A DNA stretch of 64,000 nucleotides. It comes from Nymphaea colorata (taxonomy: Eukaryota > Streptophyta > Magnoliopsida > Nymphaeales > Nymphaeaceae). The translations under genes and the position numbers were made by a program. Positions 34,442-49,630 of this stretch are shown one piece after another (position 1 is the stretch's first letter; the number at the start of each line of letters is the position of its first letter). Below the pieces are notes generated by a model. That model did no database searches, was not told the origin of the DNA, and saw nothing but the letters and a program-made list of their open reading frames with translations. The stretch is from contig NC_045139.1 of assembly GCF_008831285.2 (NCBI RefSeq), positions 24,286,412 to 24,350,411 of the forward strand. The letters run 5' to 3'.

Positions 34442-37400
34442 CTACGAATGAAATTTCCACATCATGATATATTTGTCGTTGTGAGCAGTGATCACCTTTT
34501 CCATGCCCACAGCAAGACTAGTTATGGGAGGCCTGAATTTTTTAGGAATTACATCTATTCGCGAGTCTTGAGAGAGGGATCTTACATTCCTCTGAACCAA
34601 GCCACTAGAAAAAGTTGATCTATTGATGACACCTCCGGGAACATAGCTGGAGAGCACATCACCTGTGTTGGGATCCATAATGCGTAGAACACCATCAATG
34701 CCACCCACAGCCAGTGACGATGTGTCATTCAACAGATGATGCATGGAATACAGGACATTTGGGCTTGCACGAGTCTCCCAGAATGGCTTCAAAGTCCTGT
34801 ACAGGCCAAAACAATGAACGCTACATGTGGCTCCATAATCCAGAAACCCTTTGAACGAACAAACAAGCATGAGAAAAATTTGATGATGCAAGAAAATAAC
34901 ATGGAACAACAAAAAAGTGCTTTACATGGACACTCTTGTAAGCATGTGTTGCTGCTAGCTCCTTGTTAACCATTACATTCAATTGTGCTTGCCTTACTTT
35001 CTCATTAAGAAAAAAGGTTGTAAGAGAAATTTCAGATTTTGACATTTTTGCAAAGAAATTACTATCAATTCTTCCAAAAGTTCGAATGAATCTACTTTAG
35101 GAAACATCCTATAAAAAACAGTAGTCTCTTGCCTGCTACCGATAATGATCCAGTTGCCAAAGGGGGAAAAAATACAGACAAATTATGGATATTGAATGAA
35201 TCAAAACGGTGAATATACTTTATATTCAAGCAGTAGATTTTGTTGAGGCTTTCATCTTGTCTTTCTGAACATAGTGAACACAAATGACAATATTGAAATA
35301 CTGTAGGTTCAGCACACATGGTGATCACATGAGAGTGTCAAGAATGCAGACGATAGACTCACAGAAAGGCATCAATCAGCAGATCAGAAAAACCATAAAG
35401 CTAATGCATTTAGATGATATTACAACAATTGCTATCCCATGATATATGGGTGTAAGCCAACCTGAGATCCCAACAGTGAGCAAACCCAGAGGTCGAACCA
35501 GCAAAAACATAGTAAGAGCCCTGATTAAAACATAAGCTTGAGATTCCTGATAAACCAAAAAACAGTCAGTCAGTGAGCTGAGTCCAAAACCAAGTGTTAC
35601 CAGATTGATTTATCCAATTTAAACTGTGAAAAAAGCAATCAACCATCGACATTAAACATCAATCAGCAATGACACACCTTTCTCAGGTTAAAATCTCAAA
35701 ATACCAAGAAGAAAATGAGTCACTTCTGTTATAAGATGTGTTTCGTATCTGGATCAAATTCTGTCCAGGTCCACACATGTAATACAATATGATCGACTCA
35801 TATTTTAATTATTCTGTTATCTCAGGGACTTTGAAGTCCATCAAAATGCTTTATCTTATATGGAGAAAATTAGGGCAGAGTGTTGCCTCACCTCTCTATT
35901 TTCCGTGCTGGCCTTTCCAAGAACTTACTGGAAATCTTTCATGGTATCAAAGCCAGGTTGCAGATTTCTCCCAGAAAGGTATGCCTAGAGCGATTTTGAA
36001 AAAAAAAAAACAACAACAACAACGGTTCTTCCAGTTAGAAAGTCTATTCTTCTCCTTTCTCTACATATTACTGCATCAGACCTCTTCCTTCCTCATATTC
36101 TGCTCCTCTTGAACAGTTTTATTTATATTCCACCATTGACTTTTTCTGAACTGAAATCATCACATATCATATTATTGAATTTTTGGTTGTCATGCCCGAG
36201 ATCTTAAACTTCAACTCTCATGTCAGTTTTGGATTTTTTATTTCCCTTGTCTGGATTGTATAATTTCATTCAGAATCTGATCTTGTTTTTATTCAGTCTC
36301 TTTCTGTTACAAATATTCATACTGCGCCAGATGTAGGACATTTCTCAATGTTGAATCAACATCCTTTCTGATTTCAACCTGGCCTTCAAACTGTTCTGAA
36401 TCATTTTCTATTTTGTTTTCCCTTAGGCCCTGTTTGATGCACAGGAAAAATCCTGTGCATCGGGTAAAATTCGTATGGCTGAGGGAAATTTATCCCGGTG
36501 AGCAGTGTGTGCATCAAACATCAAAAATTTTCACAAGGAAAATGTGTACGGCGAGGGTAAAATTAACCAGCAAAAAAATCCGACCTCCTAACCGCGGACT
36601 TTTTACCGCGGGGAATTTCACCCGCAACGCTGCGTCTCCTCTCTCGCTCCCTCTCCTTCCTCTCCTCTCTCGCTCTCTCGTTCCTCTACGCCGATCATCG
36701 CTGCAGCTATTGAGCTCCACCACCACATTCCGGCCGCGAAAAGAACCACCACAGAATCTCCAAGAACCACCATCACAAGGTAGTCTCTCTGTTCTCTGCT
36801 CTCTCTCTCTCTCTCTGTCTTTTGGGGAAACCGAACAATCGCCGCCTCTTCTCTTTCCCATCGGCAGGCTCTCCCTCCCTACTTCTTCCTCCCACCGGTT
36901 TTAGATTTCAACTTCATCGTGCGGCGATGGCATCTTTGCTCCCTTGTTTTAGCGTGAGGAAGGAGGAGTTCAGTGTATGATTAACACACGCAGTTAAACG
37001 CACGGCAACAGACTGAAAGGGTTGGGGCCAAATATCTCCACATTGGTTCTTGTTTTTTGAGATTGTTGCATGTTGGGAGCTATCCAAGAGTGCAAACAAG
37101 TTCAGCGATGTCAATCCACAATGGGTACTCATCTGCTTTTGTCCATCAAGAATTCTGAACTTTTTCGCAAAATGTGGCAGTGTCGGAGATGCAATTAATT
37201 GGGCAGTAGAATTTGTTCGATTAAATGCTTGAGAGAGATGTCATCACTTGGAGCACGATAATTACCAGTTGAATAGTGAATGGGCAAACTCATGTGGGTA
37301 ATTCTCTAGTGGAATTCCATAATTTCTGGCTTATTTTATACTGACCGCTATATTTGAGCATTTCAACAGGAAAGCGTTTTTGTTCTTTTTCGTTGTGTTT

Positions 37401-40400
37401 ATATTGTATTGCAATCCAAATGCCCTGAGATTCCTTTGTTGTGAATTTGTGTCTCTGCAAGAAATAGCAGTTATTATTGTAAGGAATGAAGCTAGGAATT
37501 GCAACGATCAAATTTCTTGTTTGCACAATTTTTGTCTGTGCTGCATGCAAATAGAGTGAGACATTGCCATGGACAAATATATGTGCAATTCAGACATTTC
37601 CAACAATATGTTTTGCTGTTAGTTGAAGTGGAAGCATTGAAATTGCAACTAGGTATGAAGTATGCTTAGGTGTAAACCTCAACATTTTATTGTTTTGGAA
37701 GATCATTTTCCAATTTGTTCTCACGGAATTTGAAGGGAAATAAAAAAAAAAACAACTACTACTAGCAGTCCTGAAAAGTCTTTCATATATTTCACCCTCT
37801 GCATCAAACAGGGTTAATTTTACCCTGCAAAAAACTACCCTGTAATCAAACAGGGCCTCAAATTGGAAGAGGGAGAAATTTCATCCTGTAAATTTTTCCA
37901 GAAAAATTTACCATAGTAAATTTACCACGTCAAATTCTTCCCTGCCATCAAACGGGGCCTTAATGTACTATAAGATACAATCCAAATCAGAAATCTGTCC
38001 CGCAGGAAACTATTTTACCTTAATATACAACCAATAAATATATTCGCATCATATTTATGTTCCAAATCCAATCACAGAAATTAGATTGTGTTTCCAGAAC
38101 TGCTTGAAGAGATTGTTTTGTAGCACCAATCAGAAAACAAAAGGGGAACCTGAAATTTCTTGCTGCATCTATCCGATTGAATTATTTTTCTCTTGTTTTT
38201 TTCTCCCCTTTTTAAATCAATGGACTCTACCTACATTGGGCAGAGAAATTTTCTGTTGCTTGTTACATCACCACAAAATGAGGGTGACTGTAAAACTGGC
38301 CAATATTTAGTGAAGCAACAATTGCTTGGCAAACTTTCCAATATGATTAGTGTAACCAATTAAATCCAATAAAGAATATGAAGTGATGACCTTTGGAAAT
38401 TGTATTCTCGATGTACCAGGTGATACAAATTAGTACACCAATGTTCATGGTAGTCAGGATATATTAAAATTGGCCTGCAACATGAACAACCTGTATGATA
38501 TCTTGCGACATAAGTGTAAGGTAAGAAATGCTTCGTTTAACTGCCCATACCTTGTAAGATGTTCCATAAATTTTGCATTATTGATGCTCATCTTCATTCA
38601 AAGAACCTCTAATATTCCCAAAATGTTATCATTTGTTATGTCTGATCTTTCAATGTCACTAGATGCAAATTTAGGAGAGAGAAAAAATCCATAATTGAGA
38701 GTAACCAACTTCAATTCCAATTCATAAATCCAACATAATGACATTTCAAATTCCTTTTCAAGCAAACTTCTAACTTGTTTAAAAGTCATTCTTGTAACTC
38801 CCAATAACAATCACATCATCAACATAAAAGAGAAGAACAAGAATGATAAAATTAGCATCTTCTGTGAAAAGAGCAGTATTAATGAAGTATGATTTGAAAC
38901 CAAGATCAATCATATGACTTTGCTAAAACGATCATACAAGTCTTAGGAGGTTGTTTAAGCCCCATAAAGCCTGTCCTGGTTGAAGAGCCTTTCCATGTGG
39001 AATGTTCATTCCTAGGAGAGGATCCATGTAAGATCACCATTTAGAAAAACATTTTGACATCCATTTGAAGCAATGACCATTTCCTAATAGTAGTGACAGA
39101 AATCAAAGCCCTCAAAGTTGTTATACGGGTTATAGGAACAACAAGTTTCAACATAATTAATTCTATGTTCTTGAAAATAATCTTTAGCAAAAGTTTCATC
39201 ATATTTGAAACAATGACCATTTCCCATATGGAAAGCAAGATGTCCACCATGAAGGGTTATATCACATTATATCCATGTGAAATAGATGATAGGAATTTCA
39301 TGATAGGAGCCAAATACTTGTTCAGCTTCACAAAGTCCAAGGCATGGATGAACAGAAGAGAAGAATTCCAAGACTCTTCATGGCACATATTTACTCAATG
39401 ATGAACAACATTTACAAGTAGCACACAGAAAAGAAATGGTTCACCTGTTGGTGAAGTAGAGGTCTTTAAAGAAGCAACATTTTGTTCAGATGAAAGATCG
39501 GCCACAGTGATGCTTCCAAGTGAAGAACCACTAATGATAAATTGATGATCAGAAAGAGATAAACATGTAATTGGACCAGCATGCATCCTGCATAACATGT
39601 AAAGTAACAAAATAAGGATACTTCGATGAATTGGAACTTAGAACCATAAAATGATCCACAGATAACTTTTCCTTCATTGACCACCAAAGATTAGCATACT
39701 CAACTGAAAATGGCAAACTATAGTCCTCCATATAGGCACAGAGCCCATTAATTAAGTAGTTGATTACCTCCTCTATTTATAGGTATTCAGATCAACATCC
39801 ATTTTTAAACTCTAAAAGAAATTTATGCAATCCCTCTGCAAGTAATGTTCCTTTACATAAAATATCTGGTATATTCTTCTTCAAACAGATGTCATACTGG
39901 TGTACACTGTAATGCTGGGCTATGATGCAATTGTAATTTGGTCTCTATTCTATGTTTTTTTCAAGTGTCTCACCCAATTGATTAAAAAAATGGACATATT
40001 TATTATGCGAAAATTCCCCTATGACATTGGATTATGGATGTATTTACTTTGTCTTCCATCTGACCATCTTGGGAATCAACATCAACAAACTTGTTTATTT
40101 GTTCAGTTCAAACTTCAAACACAGAATGACACTTACCAACATTAGGGTGACAGGTTATTAAGTGCTCATTTTTTTAGTATAAAAGGACACTTAACATAGA
40201 GCATATTAAAAACAGAAGGCAAATAATCATTGTTCTCACATTTAACATTTCGATGACAAATCACTGCATGCATTTTATTATTCAAATTGAGTTTTGGAAT
40301 TGGTTTTAACTGTAGCTATCGGAACTTATTATACTACAAAGGAATTGAGGTGCCAAGAACTGGAACTAATCCATTTGTAATCTTGAGTACGTCTCTGGGA

Positions 40401-43400
40401 AATTTTGATTCCTTGGAAATGTTAAATTTTCATGGTTGCATATACCGACTTATACATGCATTCTGGATCCATATGTTCAAAATATACCCTCAAATATCAT
40501 GACATTTTAAAACATACCGCATTATTATTTGAAAATTTGTCTGGTAATGTTAAAGATAATATACCATGTTATATGAAGAAAACTGAAGATTTTATGCATC
40601 ACAAAATTATAAAAAAAAAGAACAATTTTTTTATTGTTTCATTGCCTATTTTGCCTTCCCCTGTTTATTTTTTTAAGAACCTCTCCAATGGATTGTTTAT
40701 GTTTGAATAGAAACATAAAGTATTTCATTATTTTTTACTTTCCTTCACAAATTTATTTTTTCTTAAGAGCCCTAATTTTCATAAAAAAAATTCTGAGAAG
40801 TTGCACTTTTCTAACTGAAAAGAACCTTGTCAACAAATTGCGTTGAATTATATTTGTGGCTATGATTTAAAAATCAAAATTTTCCTCAATTTTTTGAGAA
40901 ACCAAGCTTAGGCCTATCAAAATCCCCAAACAGATTCCTGCCTATATTTCCTACTCACTTCGTATGAATTCTCTAAAAACTATTAAATGACTTACCAACC
41001 ATGATTCCCATACTGTTTCCTAACTCTTTCCCTTTTCATGTTTTTTTTAACCTATAGCTTCAACAATTGCACAATCATAAGAAAGACCAAAATTGATAAG
41101 ATGAGCAATTAAGTTGTCGCCTGGCATTTCATTGCAACTGAACTGTGGCTTGACTTCCTCAGCAGGCAACAAAGACTAGAGGTTACAAACTTATCAACAT
41201 GTGAACATGCACATATCAGCCACACCTTGGGATACTGCAAGGTTTTCTATACATATGCATACTTAAATGATGCATACCCTGCAAACAGCAAGACCATCAA
41301 TAATCTGAATTGCTGAGCTGAATTAAGTCCACGTTGCTTCGCATTGGATGGGATAATTATTGATAATATAGAACAGATTACGCTGCGAGAAGTTTAAAAT
41401 ACCCCTAAGTAGAGACAACTGGATCAAATCCAAACTCAAAGCACCAAATATATTAAGTTTTAACAGCACAAGTTGAGCATGCTTTCATGCCATGCCCGAC
41501 TTGCCTTTAAGAATAAAAAATATCCTTATCACCAACCCCTTGGTGAATAAACCCACTAGTTCATTTTTGCCTCAATGTTGGGTTCCAGCTCTCAGTTTCA
41601 ATCTTTTGCTTGATGAAGTGTTGAATGTGTTTTGGCCTTCTATCTTAAGAAAAACATTCAAATATTCAAAAAGTAACAAAACAATGAATAATATGTGATA
41701 TGTGGCACCACTACAGCAGCCGATGAATTGGGTCAATTTTCCACCTACTCGATTCAACAGCTGATTCAACCTGACTTTTACAACATTGACCCAACCTACT
41801 ATGCCAAAATTGGCATTATTTCTCAAAGTATCTACATAAGCAGAGAGTTCTCAGAAAATGAGTTAAAGGCAAAGAAAGACATCTTCACAAAAAAATATTG
41901 TTGAAGATGTAAACGTTTACACACTGCTCCCCTTCAAACATATGTTATCTTCATGCAAAGATCCTTCCCATATATAGGAGTGAAAACAATGCAAGTGTTA
42001 GTTCCACTGACACACGAAAAAAAAAAATCCTTAATTATAGCGCAATGGACATTAAGGAGTTCGATGGATTTAGACACAAAAATAGGAATAAAAACGTCTC
42101 CAATATGTGCGATAGGACCATTTTCAGTCATAACATTGTTTTCCCTGTAATAGGTATTCAATTTTGGAAATATATGTCCATCCCCAATGAGGTGAGTAGC
42201 TGCATCCAGGTCAATATATCAAATCCCCCTATCATTCTGTTTCAAATTAAAAGAATTTAAGGAAGTAAGCAGAGAATCCAAGTCTTCCAAGGTCATTTCC
42301 CATCCAACTTGTGGTTGGCTTATATTTTGGCTCCACATGGACCATGGAAAGAAGATAAAACCAATGAGTCTTCTAGGACTTATCATAGCATGATGGCAGA
42401 TTACAAGAGCATATACACAAACCCATAGATAATTGGATAGCCAACCAAGGATCTTAAGTTCCCTCACTTGTAATGACAGATATTGAGTAGAAAAGCAAAC
42501 CTAATAATCTGAGAACAAGCTCTACTATACATATCATAGACACGGACAGTTCCATCCCCACATCCAATGACCGCCTCTGGATCCATGTAACTACAACCAG
42601 AAATAGCCACGAATCAATCTAGGATACAGAAGAACTTTAGCAATCTATCATAAAAAACACAAACAAAGATGAATCGTAAAGATAGATGAGAATGCAAATG
42701 CCCCTAACAAACAAGTAATCAAAAGAACTTTTATAATTGCAGATAAACAAGGTAAACAAAATATTTGAGCCCAAGCATCCATACCTTGATTGGTCAAGCA
42801 CCTAAGGTACCACTCATACCTAAACATGTACTATAACCCTCTGTTCGGCATACATTGGCAATTTTGATTCATGGAACAATCAATGTCCATCTTATAATTC
42901 TTGGATTTAACCAGCATCTTGCCTTGAACTGAAAACAATTTTCTATACGCATGTTGCTGCACCAATTATCTTCCACGCCGGGCATTTTAAATTTGGGTAA
43001 CACATCACAAGTATACTTCTCCTAAGATAACCTGATGCAATCACTTCATCTGTCTAGCTGTTAAGGAAGAATATCACATTCTTGTCCTTTATTTTGAAAT
43101 TGCTCATGTAAGACAGTAGGAATTCCCCTGTTTTTGCATCATCATCTTGAGGCTCCTTATCACAGTGATATTATTCGCATAACACTGTGATAATGACACT
43201 TCAACCTTTGCTAAGAAATGAATAATGAGTTACAGAGATGTTGTACGTTCATCTTTCTTAGTGGAACTTAATATTATAAAGCAACATTCTTAAAATAAAG
43301 CATGTTCAACTCCATATATAACTCTGCACGACTCAAGCACAAACTTCTTGAATTACATTCAAAGGAAGGCATCAGATATTCAATAAACACCTCTTTCTAG

Positions 43401-46400
43401 TCATTTTCCATGCAGAAATGTACTATTAGTATCTAACTGAAAACAGCTCACTTTCATGTTCACTTGTCTGACAAGACATACACGGTTTTAAAAAATAGCC
43501 ACTTCTAACACCAAACATTTTCACAAGGATCAAAATTGGACAAAGGTCATTTCATGACCAAATCATAATGCTGACCTTTTACCATTCGTTGCATATTTCA
43601 ACCTTGAACAGTTTTTATTAAAGCTATGTATTTTGTTTATTCCTACGGACTTCCCACTAACTGGTTTTACAAAATTATAGTCCACATAACATTCATGATT
43701 CAAATAGATCACATCTCTTTCTTTTACTCCTGCTGCATCTTTGTCTTCAACTATTTTCATATAATTCACCAGTTCTTTCATTTCGCAGACTGCAGTTATA
43801 TTGGTCTTCACTCTTCACATTTATTAAAATTTTTATAGAGTAAAATCTTTTCTCTTGGATGTCTTATCACTGTTTGAATTCAATTTATTGAAGGATAACC
43901 AAAAATAAACTACAAATCAATGAAAAAAACGCATGATAAAAGTATCAGATACGGTTATAATTGGCATGGAACTGGTTTGAGGAATTCTCATTCCCAATCC
44001 AATTCAGAAGAAGCTCTGATTTATTTAGCTGTCCTAGATATGACATGTTTGTAACCCTAATATCAGATTATGAAGAATGCGAATTGGAACCTATATAGAG
44101 TCATAGACATTTGCATAAGTTGAAGAAGCTTGATCAATTAAAATACAAATAATTCATATACCCTCACATAAGAAGTGACTGTGTTTCAGGAGCAAGAAGA
44201 TAACAAGCACGACCCCATGTTGCAGAAGGGAAGAAAGCAACAAAGTTTTAATATCACATTTATATGAACTAGGCATATAGAACGGTGCTGAACTAGAAGA
44301 GTAGTAGAACTGCGGAACTACTGAACATGTGAATACAGTAAAAAAAGCAACTATTCACGCAAGACTTCTAAGTGTTCAAGGAACTAAAAGTTACATAAAG
44401 AAGGACAACAGACAGTCAGTAAAGAAAATCTAGTTGTTGACAAGTAAATATGGATGAATAGACTTATGATTGATTGAATAAATATATGTTGTCCTCTTTG
44501 TCAAACTAGGGAAATCCAATCACAAGAGATATCCAAATGGATGAACAGGAGATCCAGTGCACATAAGAACTATCAAGTAAACAACAAGGCATGACAGAGA
44601 AATTAGTAATTTAGCTTTTTATACGATAATAATCAAAACTAATTCCATCATATATCCCCTATGTTTTCTCCTTAGTTGCAATGAATAATGCATACTACTT
44701 TCAAGGTGAAAAAAGAAACCTAGTTACAAATTAAATTGAAACCATTATCAGGAATTGACAGGGGAGCACGTCAAAGGTACTCAGTTATGCGCAAACAATA
44801 AGCATCACATCACAAACCGCATACAGTAACCACGACTAAATTGTCCTTTAGATGAGACCAGGATGCTTTGCTTTCCATGACGCCTCCAAATGTATATCTG
44901 GTTTCCCACAAGACCAACAATCTATGGGAATAAAAGGAAAAGAGAGAAACATGTTAAAGGTAAGGATAGACACCTCCAAAATACATTGTTCACATAAAGG
45001 AACACAAACAATGAGTGGTTGGTCAACATGAACATAAAAAAGAAACCTACTTGCATTGGTTCTCCCAATTAATATTTCCTAATTCACCATAACAAGATTA
45101 TTATTTCAAAAAGAAAAGAAAAACAAAAAAAGACGCTATTGACTTTGAACAGGTATCATCGGAGATAACCAAATTAAAAGTAAAAAAAGGTAACTTATAA
45201 ATAAATTTCCATTATGTCAATTTCCACCAATAATGCTCATCAGCCTTGCCACAACCTACCAGCTGCATACTACCTGTCGTCACTTTCTGTGGTAAATATG
45301 TTCCAAGTTATGGAAAAACAATAAGATGTACACAAATCCACTTTACACTTGAACCTCAAGACAAGCAATTGTACTGCCTGTAGACACCCAAAATTTCACC
45401 TCAAATCTGGAAATATGGACAATCTCAATTAAAATTATGAAAGTACACAGTACACACACAACACATGTGTGTGTGTGTGTATTTTTATATATATTATATA
45501 TGCACAGGACATATTAATGCAGCTATGTGACGTAGTTGGACAACCACCTACCAACTATTAATGTCCTTGACGTCTCGACACCTTCAAGAAATTTTATGTT
45601 TTAAAATACAACTGTACCCATGTTGCCATACCCACATACCGACACACGTACTTAGACAAAGAACCCGTACCGGTGTAAGTTAGAGTAGAGTTCTTTTGAA
45701 GGTGAAACCCTAAAAGTTTGTTGCGTAGCGCATGAAAACCTTCACAAACACAAATGCCACCCCTGTTGTGTCTAATTCTCAGTTTTATCTATAACTAGAC
45801 CTCTTGCATCCATAAATTTTGTCCTCCTTGTATTCCTTGCTTCATAGGATGTAGAGACTAGTCAAAATAGAGCCCCTTTGAGAAGCAAAGGCCTGCAAAT
45901 TTGTTGCATACAAAGCTGTATGGAAGCAACTAGCACCTTATTGCTACTAAATTCTCTATTTCCACTATATAAATACTTGAGCATCCTTCCTGTTATAGTC
46001 ATTGATTTTCTGCATCTGAAGCTAACACATTATTGGTTTAGGCTCTCTCTTGTTTCCTCCAAGCTTCCTTTCCTTTCTCTCCCCCATCCTTCCCCTTCAC
46101 TCTTTTAACATCACTATCTCATAGAGCTCTAGAAGGAGGTCATGGAGCATAACCCATCAGTGGGGACGTCCACAAGTACCCCATCTTTTACCCCTTTGAA
46201 TTGAAGACGAGGTGGCTTCTTCTCTATCTACCATTTTTAATATGCAGTAGCTAGGAAGCATGCATTTTTTTATTGTTCTTCATGAAAAGATGTGGTGTAT
46301 GGATCTAGACTCACATCCAAATCCAACGTGTTTAATATACCAATATAAGGGTGTAATTTTAATATAAATGTGCGCGTTCTTGAAAAGGTCGGTGGCATAC

Positions 46401-49400
46401 TAGCAATTCTTATTAAACATTGTTATGTATTTTGTCATGCAAAATCAGTGAAGTATCAATTGAGAATTAAGCATACCTAATTTGTTTGAGGCTACCATCT
46501 TGCTGCTGGAAGTGCATCTAGATTCTAGACATCATCGATCTCACATGGTACAGGAGTGCCCTTAGGTTATGGGACAGCTTTGTTTCCAAGGGAGTGGCCT
46601 GGGAGATTCTTATTTCGCAGGTTAAGTACCTTGTCTGTTTATCTCCATCTCTCTCGTCTTAATCTTCCTCGTCTTATTCAATCTTTTTTTTTTATCAATC
46701 CACCTGCTATCAAACCCTGAAACCACTATTACCTTAAATCCTCTATCATTGAAGTTAAAAACCCCAATTTCCATTTGGGGGTCGTCTATATTTGTCAATA
46801 TGTCTGATACTGCCTAGATAATCTGGTCTCGGATTAAACATCTCTCATGTCTTGTCTTCTCTGTGGAGATATATTGTTATGATTTGTTACACTCTGTCTG
46901 CTTGAAACTCTATGGAAGAAATTTCATATTCTGTTTCTCAATCTATTCTTATTGTCGTCTCCCTAAATTCTCATCTTTCTCAACCATTTGTAACCTTACA
47001 CATCATGCAGCAATGTTTGTGTATGGAATACATATTGGTTGACATTGCTGCCATAACAATCTTTTATTTTCGCCATAACAGCCCCTTAGTTTCTGACTTC
47101 AGCCAGGGATTGCATTGAATCTCCTCACATAACTTCGACTGGTAGAATTGAAAGTCATAGAAAGGAACATGCTTCCTTTCAGCATTCTGTTCCTGAATCC
47201 TAGTTGAGGTCCCTCCCGAAAAAGGTCAGGACGTCCTTTCAATATTACTGCTGAAAGCTGGCTGAAATCATCTTGGCTTGCAAAATTTGACTATCTTGTT
47301 TTGCTATTGTCCTCCTCTAGTGTTCTATATCCTTTCTAAATTCTCTATCGCTTGAGTATTTCCTGTTTGCCTTTTTCCATGGATTCCTCCAATTTGCAGT
47401 CAGGTACTTGTTCATGTACTTTACCCATCAAATGTCTGAGAAACTGAACAGTACCAATTATTCGACTTGGAAGAAGCAAATCATTCCATTCACTACCTGG
47501 ATGGAAGCAAGCCAACCCCACCAGAATTCATTTCACATGATATTCAAGATGAGAGAGTCAAAAGAGAAAACTTTCAGTGGCAAAACGGCAGCTTCAAACA
47601 GATTAGGTGTGCCTACTTTTCAACTAAGACTTTAATGATTTTACATGATAAAATACATAACATTTAATAAGAATTACAAGTATGCCACCACCCACTGCAC
47701 CCATCTTAAGATTGTAAACCCATATATTAAAAACATGTTTGTATATCAAAACACAACACACTGTATCTGGATATGAGTCCAGATCCATACATGACACCTT
47801 TTCACACTTTAGAGCATCATATAGAAAGAAGGTTCAATATCTTGTCTCTTTTCCTCCCTTTCTTCATTTTGTACCTTCATACTTCCTCATGCCATCATGT
47901 AGAGAGAGGTGTTAGGCTGTTAGCATGCATCATATGCATTTCTCTTCTCTTTCCTCCAATTCTCCAACTCCAACTTAAGAAGCTTTAGGAAGAACATGCC
48001 TCCCACAATTTTACAGACTATTAGACTAAAACTAGAAATGGAAGGATCAAAGTATCCCTCTAGCTCTCTAACGATGGCCTTTAGAAGAACGGATTAAAGA
48101 TATGTTTCACACACTCACGTAGAAAGCTAGCACCAAACCCTACCTTAGATATATATACTCTGCTCCACCTTCATATTCATGTTGTGCACCTCTTCCTGGC
48201 AGTATTATTGCATGCTCTTGAAGAGAATAAGCACAAGAACTAGGGCATGGAGAGTACTCCCTTAATACTTTTTCCTAAAATAGCCCTCGTGTCATGGCAT
48301 ATCATAATTGATAGTACACTTATCTCAAAAGTTATCACTCTCTCTTCCTTCTCTCATGCATCATGTGAACTAGGACATTTGCATGAACTCTAGTGAACGT
48401 TTGAGAAAATTTTGAGATGTACTAGACAGGTGCGGTTTTACCTGTGCATGCAGTCCTATGAAAATGAGAAAATTTTTCCTTGAAAAGGCTCACCATTCAC
48501 TATTTAAAACGGAAAATTTTTGAAGGAAAAAATGTTGGCCCTGGGAGCTCCAACTTTTTCTCCTGAAATTTTTAACCTGTTGCACACACACTCCGTTTGC
48601 CTGATTTTCTATTTAAGGGTACCAAATACCCCCCCAAAATAAATCTAATGGGTAAATAGAGACTTTGGAGTACAATCAACAAATGGCCTTCACGTACGTT
48701 AGACTTCAGGATTGAAATCATGCCTCGAAGCTCTCACTTTAGCCAACATTTCATTTACCTACACCATCATGTATTCTCACTCAGTTTGCTAGATGCTATT
48801 CCTAACCTCCACTCCCACCTAAATCACATACTAAGCACTTAGTTCGTTTTGAGATATCTATTGCTTCCCTAAGGATCTGCATTCTTCCCACAATTGTCAC
48901 TCTTAAGGGTCATTTTGCAAATGGAACACTTTGTGATTGTCATATGAAGGGCAGATTCATGGACACCTAGTTCAACTGCCAAAAGACCCCTTAGTCTCCT
49001 CCATGAACATAGTAATGGGCCTTGTCAGAAGAAACTACCGTTCTATCCTTGCACCTGAGGCAATTGAACTATGGATAAGAATCAAATGGATCACTTGGTC
49101 TTCTCATCAAGTTCCACTTTCTTGGCCCTATAAGGTACAGATAAAGGTTTTTTCTTCAGTATAACACTATACACATCGTCTTTGCATTCCAATGTTTAAG
49201 CATTCTCGCATTGCACTAACCTCATTTTCCATTCATAGATCATAAACATCATGACTTATAAATTGATTTAGTGGAAACTAAGAATATCTAATCAAATATG
49301 AACTAACCTCTGTATTAGCCATGACAATCTTCCTATTAAAAGCATCATCATCGGTTGAGTTACTCATAATAATAGTGTTGAAAATGGTTTGATCTTGTAT

Positions 49401-49584
49401 AGATGGATCCCATCTCCCTTCTTTTTCCCCTTTAAAACTCATCGGAGGAAAGCTATTTATAAAAATGTTTACTTTACAAAAAGAAAGGGGTATAAGGGCA
49501 ACATCAAACCCCATCACTCCATTTATTTTAACAACAAAGAATGAGACGGAGGATGGGTGGGTGGGTGGGTGAGCTTGGAAGGGG

Positions 49585-49630
<46 letters not shown>

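Noticed and set aside
34797-34848. Extending the last F-box/WD40 exon to 34848
   Set aside because: The extension reads but does not resemble a WD repeat. The exon 35546-35462 with a last exon starting at 34796 restores VFAGSTSGFAHCWDLR and keeps phase.
36413-36904. 163-codon plus-strand frame in intron 7
   Set aside because: It overlaps the terminal repeat and the CT-rich block of the PIF/Harbinger-like element; the composition looks like a leader, not a protein.
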